Below are positions 52,601 through 64,000 of a stretch of DNA of 64,000 bases, piece by piece. Source of the DNA: Parietaria judaica (Eukaryota > Streptophyta > Magnoliopsida > Rosales > Urticaceae); the NCBI GenBank assembly GCA_954871525.1, contig OX940867.1, positions 19,879,343 through 19,943,342 of the forward strand, read 5' to 3'. Numbering within the stretch: the stretch's first letter is position 1; every line of letters begins with the position of its first letter. Below the pieces are notes generated by a model. It did not search any database. It saw only the letters and a program-made list of their open reading frames with translations, and was not told the DNA's origin. The position numbers and the translations under genes are program-made.

Positions 52601-53113
52601 ACGAGATAGTGCTTCTCTATTTAGGGATTAAAATGATTAAATATTATACAATAACACATTATTAAGCATTTTGAAGATCATGTTTTGTTTAAAATATCGT
52701 TTAGTTAGAGTTCTTTCGCGTAAATGGGAAAAAGACTCAGTTTGTTTTGGAGCACGCACAAATTGTTGAAACTGGGTTTTAAAAGAGCTCCAAAAACTTT
52801 TAATGCCAAAACTAACGCAATTTATAATACTTCCACCCTAATAAAGGTCAAGCAACTCAAATTTAATCAAGAACGCATCGTATTTGAGCTCCTAAGAAAA
52901 CCAATTTTTAACACTTTTCGGTAATGATTTTGGACCCGTTAACAGCTTGATGCAGAAATTACGAGATAGGGCTTTGCTATTTAGGGATTAAAATAAGTAA
53001 ATGTGATACAATTACACATTATTAAGCATTTATAAGTTCATGTTTTGTCTAAAATATCGTTTAATTAGGGTTTTTTCGCGTAAAACAGGAATAAGACTAA
53101 ATTTTTTTTTTGA
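46631..53113 (+). repeat. Six-HOR duplicated block, copy 2 (6483 bp)
   Basis: Direct tandem copy of 40148-46630. I noted about six substitutions between the copies (near 47788-47791, 48752, 49071, 50060 and 51170), so the divergence is around 0.1%. The match fails after about 53194, where 'gatatcacc' replaces 'gataccacc'. Confidence 0.88.
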
Positions 53114-56100
53114 GCACGCATTAATTGTTGAAACTGGGTTTTAAAAGAGCTCCAAAAACTTTTAATGCCAAAACTATCCCAACTTATAATGATATCACCC
53201 TAATGAAGGTCTAGACACTCAAATTTCATCAAGAACGCATCGTATTTGGGCTCGTAAGAAAACCAATTTTTTACATTTTTCGGTAATGATTTTAACCCGT
53301 TAACAGCTTGATGCAGAAACTACGAGATAGGGATTTGCTATATAGGGATTAAAATAAGTAAATTTGATACAATTACACATTTTTAAGCATTTTGAAGTTA
53401 ATGTTTTGTTTAAAATATCATTTAATTAGGGTTCTTTCGCGTAAAATGGGAAAAAGACTCAGTTTTTTTTTGGAGCACGCATTAATTATTGAAACTCGGT
53501 TTTAAGAGAGCTCCAAAATCTCTTAATGCCAACACTAACCCAATATATAATAATACCACCCTAATGAAGGTCTAGAAACTCAAATTTCATCAAGAACACA
53601 TCGTGTTTGCTCTCATAAGAAAACCAATTTTTAACATTTTTTGGTAATTATTTTAACCCGTTAAAATTTTGATATAGAAACTACGAGATAGTGCTTCTCT
53701 ATTAAGGGATTAAAATGATTAAATATTATACAATAACACATTATTAAGCATTTTTAAGATCATGTTTTGTTTAAAATATCGTTTAGTTAGGGTTCTTTCG
53801 CGTAAATGGGAAAAAGACTCAGTTTGTTTTGGAGCACGCACAAATTGTTGAAACTGGGTTTTAAAAGAGCTCCAAAAACTTTTAATGCCAAAACTAACGC
53901 AATTTATAATACTACCACCCTAATAAAGGTCAAGCAACTCCAATTTCATCAAGAACGCATCGTATTTGGGCTCCTAAGAAAACTAATTTTTAACACTTTT
54001 CGGTAATGATTTTGGACCCGTTAACAGCTTGATGCAGAAATTACGAGATAGGGCTTTGCTATATAGGGATTAAAATAAGTAAATGTGATACAATTACACA
54101 TTATTAAGCATTTATAAGTTCATGTTTTGTCTAAAATATCGTTTAATTAGGGTTTTTTCGCGTAAAACAGGAATAAGACTAAATTTTTTTTTGAGCACGC
54201 ATTAATTGTTGAAACTGGGTTTTAAAAGAGCTCCAAAAACTTTTAATGCCAAAACTATCCCAACTTATAATGATATCACCCTAATGAAGGTCTAGACACT
54301 CAAATTTCATCAAGAACGCATCGTATTTGGGCTCGTAAGAAAACCAATTTTTTACATTTTTCGGTAATGATTTTAACCCGTTAACAGCTTGATGCAGAAA
54401 CTACGAGATAGGGATTTGCTATATAGGGATTAAAATAAGTAAATTTGATACAATTACACATTTTTAAGCATTTTGAAGTTGATGTTTTGTTTAAAATATC
54501 ATTTAATTAGGGTTCTTTCGCGTAAAATGGGAAAAAGACTCAGTTTTTTTTTGGAGCACGCATTAATTGTTGAAACTCGGTTTTAAGAGAGCTCCAAAAT
54601 CTCTTAATGCCAATACTAACCCAATATATAATAATACCACCCTAATGAAGGTCTAGAAACTCAAATTTCATCAAGAACACATCGTGTTTGCTCTCATAAG
54701 AAAACCAGTTTTTAACATTTTTTGGTAATTATTTTAACCCGTTAAAATTTTGATATAGAAACTACGAGATAGTGCTTCTCTATTAAGGGATTAAAATGAT
54801 TAAATATTATACAATAACACATTATTAAGCATTTTTAAGATCATGTTTTTTTTAAAATATCGTTTAGTTAGGGTTCTTTCGCGTAAATGGGAAAAAGACT
54901 CAGTTTGTTTTGGAGCACGCACAAATTGTTGAAACTGGGTTTTAAAAGAGCTCCAAAAACTTTTAATGCCAAAACTAACGCAATTTATAATACTACCACC
55001 CTAATAAAGGTCAAGCAACTCAAATTTCATCAAGAACGCATCGTATTTGGGCTCCTAAGAAAACCAATTTTTAACACTTTTCGGTAATGATTTTGGACCC
55101 GTTAACAGCTTGATGCAGAAATTACGAGATAGGGCTTTGCTATTTAGGGATTAAAATAAGTAAATGTGATACAATTACACATTATTAAGCATTTATAAGT
55201 TCATGTTTTGTCTAAAATATCGTTTAATTAGGGTTTTTTCGCGTAAAACAGTAAAAAGACTAAATTTTTTTTTGAGCACGCATTAATTGTTGAAACTAGG
55301 TTTTAAAAGAGCTCCAAAAACTTTTAATGCCAAAACTATCCCAACTTAGAATGATACCACCCTAATGATGGTCTAGACACTCAAATTTCATCAAGAACGC
55401 ATCGTATTTGGGCTCGTAAGAAAACCAATTTTTTACATTTTTAGGTAATAATTTTAACCCGTTAACAGCTTGATGCAGAAACTACGAGATAGGGATTTGC
55501 TATATAGGGATTAAAATAAGTAAATTTGATACAATTACACATTTTTATGCATTTTGAAGTTGATGTTTTGTTTAAAATATCGTTTAATTAGGGTTCTTTC
55601 GCGTAAAATGGGAAAAAGACTCAGTTTTTTTTGGAGCACGCATTAATTGTTGAAACTCGGTTTTAAGAGAGCTCCAAAATCTCTTAATGCCAACACTAAC
55701 CCAATTTATAATAATACCACCCTAATGAAGGTCTAGAAACTCAAATTTCATCAAGAACACATCGTGTTTGCTCTCATAAGAAAACCAATTTTTAACATTT
55801 TTTGGTAATTATTTTAACCCGTTAAAATTTTGATATAGAAACTACGAGATAGTGCTTATCCATTTAGGGATTAAAATGATTATATATTATACAATAACAC
55901 ATTATTAAGCATTTTGAAGATCATGTTTTGTTTAAAATATCGTTTAGTTAGGGTTCTTTCGTGTAAATGGGAAAAAGACTCAGTTTGTTTTGGAGCACGC
56001 ACAAATTGTTGAAACTGGGTTTTAAAAGAGCTCCAAAAACTTTTAATGCCAAAACTAACGCAATTTATAATACTACCACCCTAATAAAGGTCAAGCAACT

Positions 56101-56327
56101 CAAATTTCATCAAGAACGCATCGTATTTGGGCTCCTAAGAAAACTAATTTTTAACACTTTTCGGTAATGATTTTGGACCCGTTAACAGCCTGATGCAGAA
56201 ATTACGAGATAGAGCTTTGCTATTTAGGGATTAAAATAAGTAAATGTGATACAATTACACATTATTAAGCATTTATAAGTTCATGTTTTGTCTAAAATAT
56301 CGTTTAATTAGGGTTTTTTCGCGTAAA

Positions 56328-59300
56328 ACAGGAAAAAGACTAAATTTTTTTTTGAGCACGCATTAATTGTTGAAACTGGTTTTTAAAAGAGCTCCAAAAA
56401 CTTTTAATGCCAAAAATATCCCAACTTATAATGATACCACCCTAATGAAGGTCTAGACACTCAAATTTCATCAAGAACGCATCGTATTTGGGCTCGTAAG
56501 AAAACCAATTTTTTACATTTTTCGGTAATGATTTTAACCCGTTAACAGCTTGATGCAGAAACTACGAGATAGGGATTTGCTATATAGGGATTAAAATAAG
56601 TAAATTTGATACAATTACACATTTTTAAGCATTTTGAAGTTGATGTTTTGTTTAAAATATCGTTTAATTAGGGTTCTTTCGCGTAAAATGGGAAAAAGAC
56701 TCAGTGTTTTTTGGAGCACGCATTAATTGTTGAAACTCGGTTTTAAGAGAGCTCCAAAATCTCTTAATGCCAACACTAACCCAATTTATAATAATACCAC
56801 CCTAATGAAGGTCTAGAAACTCAAATTTCATCAAGAACACATCGTGTTTGCTCTCGTAAGAAAACAAATTTTTAACATTTTTTGGTAATTATTTTAACCC
56901 GTTAAAATTTTGATATAGAAACTACGAGATAGTGCTTCTCTATTTAGGGATTAAAATGATTAAATATGATACAATAACACATTATTAAGCATTTTGAAGA
57001 TCATGTTTTGTTTAAAATATCGTTTAGTTAGGGTTCTTTCGCGCAAATGGGAAAAAGACTCAGTTTTTTTTTGGAGCACGCACAAATTGTTGAAACTGGG
57101 TTTTAAAAGAGCTCCAAAAACTTTTAATGCCAAAACTAACGCAATTTATAATACTACCACCCTAATAAAGGTCAAGCAACTCAAATTTCATAAAGAACGC
57201 ATCGTATTTGGGCTCCTAAGAAAACCAATTTTTAACACTTTTCGGTAATGACTTTGGACCCGTTAACAGTTGATGCAGAAATTACGAGATAGGGCTTTGT
57301 TATTTAGGGATTAAAATAAGTAAATGTGATACAATTACACATTATTAAGCATTTATAAGTTCATGTTTTGTCTAAAATATCGTTTAATTAGGGTTTTTTC
57401 GCGTAAATTAGGAAAAAGACTAAATTTTTTTTTGAGCACGCATTAATTGTTGAAACTGGGTTTTAAAAGAGCTCCAAAAACTTTTAATGCCAAAACTATC
57501 CCAACTTATAATAATACCACCCTAATGAAGGTCTAGACACACAAATTTCATCAAGAACGCATCGTATTTGGGCTTGTAAGAAAACCATTTTTTTACATTT
57601 TTCGGTAATGATTTTAACCCGTTAACAGCTTGATGCAGAAACTACGAGATAGGGATTTGCTATATAGGGATTAAAATAAGTAAATTTGATAAAATTACAC
57701 ATTTTTAAGCATTTTGAAGTTGATGTTTTGTTTAAAATATCGTTTAATTAGGGTTCTTTCGCGTAAAATGGGAAAAGACTCAGTTTTTTTTGGAGCACGC
57801 ATTAATTGTTGAAACTCGGTTTTAAGAGAGCTCCAAAATCTCTTAATGCCAACACTAACCCAATTTATAATAATACCACCCTAATGAAGGTCTAGAAACT
57901 CAAATTTCATCAAGAACACATCGTGTTTGCTCTCGTTAGAAAACCAATTTTTAACATTTTTTGGTAATTATTTTAACCCGTTAAAATTTTGATATAGAAA
58001 CTACGAGATAGTGCTTCTCTATTTAGGGATTAAAATGATTAAATATGATACAATAACACATTATTAAGCATTTTGAAGATCATGTTTTGTTTAAAATATC
58101 GTTTAGTTAGGGTTCTTTCGCGTAAATGGGAAAAAGACCCAGTTTTTTTTGGAGCACGCACAAATTGTTGAAACTGGGTTTTAAAAGAGCTCCAAAAACT
58201 TTTAATGCCAAAACTAACGCAATTTATAATACTACCACCCTAATAAAGGTCAAGCAACTCAAATTTCATCAAGAACGCATCGTATTTCGGCTCCTAAGAA
58301 AACCAATTTTTAACACTTTTCGGTAATGATTTTGGACCCGTTAACAGCTTGATGCAGAAATGACGAGATAGGGCTTCGCTATTTAGGGATTAAAATAAGT
58401 AAATGTGATACAATTACACATTATTAAGCTTTTATAAGTTCATGTTTTGTCTAAAATATCGTTTAATTAGGGTTTTTTCGCGTAAAACAGGAAAAATACT
58501 AAATTTTTTTTTGAGCACGCATTAATTGTTGAAACTGGGTTTTAAAAGAGCTCCAAAAACTTTTAATGCCAAAAATATCCCAACTTATAATAATACCACC
58601 CTAATGAAGGTCTAGACACTCAAAATTCATCAAGAACGCATCGTATTTGGGCTCGTAAGAAAACCAATTTTTTACATTTTTCGGTAATGATTTTAACCCG
58701 TTAACAGCTTGATGCAGAAACTACGAGATAGGGATTTGCTATATAGGGATTAAAATAAGTAAATTTGATACAATTACACATTTTTAAGCATTTTGAAGTT
58801 GATGTTTTGTTTAAAATATCGTTTAATTAGGGTTCTTTCGCGTAAAATGGGAAAAAGACTCAGTGTTTTTTGGAGCACGCATTAATTGTTGAAACTCGGT
58901 TTTAAGAGAGCTCCAAAATCTCTTAATGCCAACACTAACCCAATTTATAATAATACCACCCTAATGAAGGTCTAGAAACTCAAATTTCATCAAGAACACA
59001 TCGTGTTTGCTCTCGTAAGAAAACAAATTTTTAACATTTTTTGGTAATTATTTTAACCCGTTAAAATTTTGATATAGAAACTACGAGATAGTCCTTCTCT
59101 ATTTAGGGATTAAAATGATTAAATATGATACAATAACACATTATTAAGCATTTTGAAGATCATGTTTTGTTTAAAATATCGTTTAGTTAGGGTTCTTTCG
59201 CGTAAATGGGAAAAAGACTCAGTTTTTTTTTGGAGCACGCACAAATTGTTGAAACTGGGTTTTAAAAGAGCTCCAAAAACTTTTAATGCCAAAACTAACG

Positions 59301-62300
59301 CAATTTATAATACTACCACCCTAATAAAGGTCAAGCAACTCAAATTTCATCAAGAACGCATCGTATTTGGGCTCCTAAGAAAACCAATTTTTAACACTTT
59401 TCGGTAATGATTTTGGACCCGTTAACAGCTTGATGCAGAAATTACGAGATAGGGCTTTGCTATTTAGGGATTAAAATAAGTAAATGTGATACAATTACAC
59501 ATTATTAAGCATTTATAAGTTCATGTTTTGTCTAAAATATCGTTTAATTAGGGTTTTTTCGCGAAAATTAGGAAAAAGACTAAATTTTTTTTTGAGCACG
59601 CATTAATTGTTGAAACTGGGTTTTAAAAGAGCTCCAAAAACCTTTAATGCCAAAACTATCCCAACTTATAATAATACCACCCTAATGAAGGTCTAGACAC
59701 TCAAATTTCATCAAGAACGCATCGTATTTGGGCTCGTAAGAAAACCAATTTTTTACATTTTTCGGTAATGATTTTAACCCGTTAACAGCTTGATGCAGAA
59801 ACTACGAGATATGGATTTGCTATATAGTGATTAAAATAAGTAAATTTGATAAAATTACACATTTTTAAGCATTTTGAAGTTGATGTTTTGTTTAAAATAT
59901 CGTTTAATTAGGGTTCTTTCGCGTAAAATGGGAAAAAGACTCATTTTTTTTTGGAGCACGCATTAATTGTTGAAACTTGGTTTTAAGAGAGCTCCAAAAA
60001 CTTTTAATGCCAACACTAACCCAATTTATAATAATACCACCCTAATGAAGGTCTAGAAACTCAAATTTCATCAAGAACACATCGTGTTTGCTCTCGTAAG
60101 AAAACCAATTTTTAACATTTTTTGGTAATTATTTTAACCCGTTAAAATTTTGATATAGAAACTACGAGATATTGCTTCTCTATTTAGGGATTAAAATGAT
60201 TAAATATGATACAATAACACATTATTAAGCATTTTGAAGATCATGTTTTGTTTAAAATATCGTTTAGTTAGGGTTCTTTCGCGTAAATGGGAAAAAGACT
60301 CAGTTTTTTTTGGAGCACGCACAAATTGTTGAAACTGGGTTTTAAAAGAGCTCCAAAAATTTTAATGCCAAAACTAACGCAATTTATAATACTACCACCC
60401 TAATAAAGGTCAAGCAACTCAAATTTCATCAAGAACGCATCGTATTTGGGCTCCTAAGAAAACCAATTTTTAACACTTTTCGGTAATGATTTTGGACCCG
60501 TTAACAGCTTGATGCAGAAATGACGAGATAGGGCTTCGCTATTTAGGGATTAAAATAAGTAAATGTGATACAATTACACATTATTAAGCTTTTATAAGTT
60601 CATGTTTTGTCTAAAATATCGTTTAATTAGGGTTTTTTCGCGTAAAACAGGAAAAATACTAAATTTTTTTTTGAGCACGCATTAATTGTTGAAACTGGGT
60701 TTTAAAAGAGCTCCAAAAACTTTTAATGCCAAAAATATCCCAACTTATAATAATACCACCCTAATGAAGGTCTAGACACTCAAAATTCATCAAGAACGCA
60801 TCGTATTTGGGCTCGTAAGAAAACCAATTTTTTACATTTTTCGGTAATGATTTTAACCCGTTAACAGCTTGATGCAGAAACTACGAGATAGGGATTTGCT
60901 ATATAGGGATTAAAATAAGTAAATTTGATACAATTACACATTTTTAAGCATTTTGAAGTTGATGTTTTGTTTAAAATATCGTTTAATTAGGGTTCTTTCG
61001 CGTAAAATGGGAAAAAGACTCAGTGTTTTTTGGAGCACGCATTAATTGTTGAAACTCGGTTTTAAGAGAGCTCCAAAATCTCTTAATGCCAACACTAACC
61101 CAATTTATAATAATACCACCCTAATGAAGGTCTAGAAACTCAAATTTCATCAAGAACACATCGTGTTTGCTCTCGTAAGAAAACAAATTTTTAACATTTT
61201 TTGGTAATTATTTTAACCCGTTAAAATTTTGATATAGAAACTACGAGATAGTCCTTCTCTATTTAGGGATTAAAATGATTAAATATGATACAATAACACA
61301 TTATTAAGCATTTTGAAGATCATGTTTTGTTTAAAATATCGTTTAGTTAGGGTTCTTTCGCGCAAATGGGAAAAAGACTCAGTTTTTTTTTGGAGCACGC
61401 ACAAATTGTTGAAACTGGGTTTTAAAAGAGCTCCAAAAACTTTTAATGCCAAAACTAACGCAATTTATAATACTACCACCCTAATAAAGGTCAAGCAACT
61501 CAAATTTCATCAAGAACGCATCGTATTTGGGCTCCTAAGAAAACCAATTTTTAACACTTTTCGGTAATGATTTTGGACCCGTTAACAGCTTGATGCATAA
61601 ATTACGAGATAGGGCTTTGCTATTTAGGGATTAAAATAAGTAAATGTGATACAATTACACATTATTAAGCATTTATAAGTTCATGTTTTGTCTAAAATAT
61701 CGTTTAATTAGGGTTTTTTCGCGAAAATTAGGAAAAAGACTAAATTTTTTTTTGAGCACGCATTAATTGTTGAAACTGGGTTTTAAAAGAGCTCCAAAAA
61801 CTTTTAATGCCAAAACTATCCCAACTTATAATAATACCACCCTAATGAAGGTCTAGACACTCAAATTTCATCAAGAACGCATCGTATTTGGGCTCGTAAG
61901 AAAACCAATTTTTTACATTTTTCGGTAATGATTTTAACCCGTTAACAGCTTGATGCAGAAACTACGAGATATGGATTTGCTATATAGTGATTAAAATAAG
62001 TAAATTTGATAAAATTACACATTTTTAAGCATTTTGAAGTTGATGTTTTGTTTAAAATATCGTTTAATTAGGGTTCTTTCGCGTAAAATGGGAAAAAGAC
62101 TCATTTTTTTTTGGAGCACGCATTAATTGTTGAAACTTGGTTTTAAGAGAGCTCCAAAATCTTTTAATGCCAACACTAACCCAATTTATAATAATACCAC
62201 CCTAATGAAGGTCTAGAAACTCAAATTTCATCAAGAACACATCGTGTTTGCTCTCGTAAGAAAACCAATTTTTAACATTTTTTGGTAATTATTTTAACCC

Positions 62301-62806
62301 GTTAAAATTTTGATATAGAAACTACGAGATAGTGCTTCTCTATTTAGGGATTAAAATGATTAAATATGATACAATAACACATTATTAAGCATTTTGAAGA
62401 TCATGTTTTGTTTAAAATATCGTTTAGTTAGGGTTCTTTCGCGTAAATGGGAAAAAGACTCAGTTTTTTTTTGGAGCACGCACAAATTGTTGAAACTGGG
62501 TTTTAAAAGAGCTCCAAAAACTTTTAATGCCAAAACTAACGCAATTTATAATACTACCACCCTAATAAAGGTCAAGCAACTCAAATTTCATCAAGAACGC
62601 ATCGTATTTGGGCTCCTAAGAAAACCAATTTTTAACACTTTTCGGTAATGATTTTGGACCCGTTAACAGCTTGATGCAGAAATTACGAGATAGGGCTTTG
62701 CTATTTAGGGATTAAAATAAGTAAATGTGATACAATTACACATTATTAAGCATTTATAAGTTCATGTTTTGTCTAAAATATCGTTTAATTAGGGTTTTTT
62801 CGCGAA
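56328..62806 (+). repeat. Two-HOR (2160-bp, hexameric) sub-array
   Basis: Two HOR variants alternate here. One has beta with 'ccaaaaatatccc', gamma with 'cagtgttttttgg' and 'gaaaacaaattttt' (about 56.3-57.0, 58.5-59.2 and 60.6-61.4 kb). The other has 'aaattagg' at the beta start and 'tttgataaaattac' (57.4-58.1, 59.6-60.3 and 61.7-62.5 kb). Equivalent beta starts are at 56328, 58487 and 60647, spaced 2159 and 2160 bp. The second and third copies share further private changes ('ggaaaaatact', 'ctcaaaattcatc', 'atagtccttctc'). After 62806 the second variant follows itself, so the alternation ends. Confidence 0.8.
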
Positions 62807-64000
62807 AATTAGGAAAAAGACTAAATTTTTTTTTTGAGCACGCATTAATTGTTGAAACTGGGTTTTAAAAGAGCTCCAAAAACTTTTAATGCCAAAACTA
62901 TCCCAACTTATAATAATACCACCCTAATGAAGGTCTAGACACACAAATTTCATCAAGAACGCATCGTATTTGGGCTCGTAAGAAAACCAATTTTTTACAT
63001 TTTTCGGTAATGATTTTAACCCGTTAACAGCTTGATGCAGAAACTACGAGATATGGATTTGCTATATAGTGATTAAAATAAGTAAATTTGATAAAATTAC
63101 ACATTTTTAAGCATTTTGAAGTTGATGTTTTGTTTAAAATATCGTTTAATTAGGGTTCTTTCGCGTAAAATGGGAAAAAGACTCAGTTTTTTTGGAGCAC
63201 GCATTAATTGTTGAAACTTGGTTTTAAGAGAGCTCCAAAATCTTTTAATGCCAACACTAACCCAATTTATAATAATACCACCCTAATGAAGGTCTAGAAA
63301 CTCAAATTTCATCAAGAACACATCGTGTTTGCTCTCGTAAGAAAACCAATTTTTAACATTTTTTGGTAATTATTTTAACCCGTTAAAATTTTGATATAGA
63401 AACTACGAGATATTGCTTCTCTATTTAGGGATTAAAATGATTAAATATGATACAATAACACATTATTAAGCATTTTGAAGATCATGTTTTGTTTAAAATA
63501 TCGTTTAGTTAGGGTTCTTTCGCGTAAATGGGAAAAAGACTCAGTTTTTTTTGGAGCACGCACAAATTGTTGAAACTGGGTTTTAAAAGAGCTCCAAAAA
63601 CTTTTAATGCCAAAACTAACGCAATTTATAATACTACCACCCTAATAAAGGTCAAGCAACTCAAATTTCATCAAGAACGCATCGTATTTGGGCTCCTAAG
63701 TAAACCGATTTTTAACACTTTTCGGCAATGATTTTGGACCCGTTAACAGCTTGATGCAGAAATTACGAGATAGGGCTTCGCTATTTAGGGATTAAAATAA
63801 GTAAATGTGATACAATTACACATTATTAAGCTTTTATAAGTTCATGTTTTGTCTAAAATATCGTTTAATTAGGGTTTTTTCGCGTAAATTAGGAAAAAGA
63901 CTAAATTTTTTTTTGAGCACGCATTAATTGTTGAAACTGGGTTTTAAAAGAGCTCCAAAAACTTTTAATGCCAAAACTATCCCAACTTATAATGATACCA

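Larger units (their letters stand above)
32100..64000 (+). repeat. Right satellite array: same trimeric ~1080-bp higher-order repeat
   Basis: The array continues in register after the retrotransposon and runs off the window. Alpha monomers start at 32931, 34011, 35091, 36171, 37251, 38680, 39760, 40839, 41919, 42999, 44079, 45159, 46241, 47322, 48402, 49482, 50562, 51642, 52724, 53806, 54887, 55967, about 57046, 58126, about 59206, about 60286, about 61366, about 62446 and 63528. Steps are 1079-1082 bp except 37251 to 38680 (1429 bp), where an extra 349-bp hybrid monomer is present. Local families are visible: five close units at 33-37 kb sharing 'aacatatcgtg' and 'tttgttgagc', a 6483-bp duplication at 40-53 kb, and a two-HOR period at 56-63 kb. 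No other mobile element or gene is seen. Confidence 0.97.

Overview
The window is plant nuclear heterochromatin, almost certainly an angiosperm; I cannot name the species. It contains no host gene. Two things fill it: an AT-rich tandem satellite array that runs off both ends, and one nearly complete Ty3/gypsy LTR retrotransposon inserted into that array.

Satellite (1-22905 and 32100-64000). The basic monomer is about 360 bp. Three diverged monomer types (called alpha, beta and gamma here) alternate in strict order and make a higher-order repeat (HOR) of about 1080 bp. Corresponding points recur every 1078-1082 bp, with most of the jitter in T-runs at the monomer starts. Almost all HOR copies are head-to-tail on the same strand. 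The exceptions are informative: a 349-bp gamma/beta hybrid monomer at 37972-38320; a 6483-bp six-HOR tandem duplication (about 40148-46630 and 46631-53113) with very few differences; and a 2160-bp two-HOR periodicity at about 56328-62806. Linked variants split the array into three domains, with change-overs near 18-22 kb and 56-57 kb.

Retrotransposon (22906-32094, 9189 bp). It has two 2234-bp LTRs, a perfect 5-bp target duplication (AGGGC), an initiator-tRNA-Met-type primer binding site, one gag-pol reading frame and a polypurine tract. Domain order is Gag with zinc knuckle, aspartic protease, reverse transcriptase, RNase H, integrase with GPY/F module, then chromodomain, which marks a chromovirus, most likely of the Tekay/Del group. 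Removing the element and one target copy restores an exact 1080-bp HOR, so it landed in an existing array. The LTRs differ at 11 sites by my count (about 0.5%), so the insertion is young. The frame is broken by a stop inside the reverse transcriptase and probably by a second stop just before the end of the chromodomain, so this copy is probably not autonomous.

How the parts relate: the satellite may be a centromeric or pericentromeric/knob array maintained by unequal exchange, and a chromodomain retroelement is a plausible invader of such chromatin. The short reading frames that recur in the satellite are by-products of repetition and are not annotated as genes.
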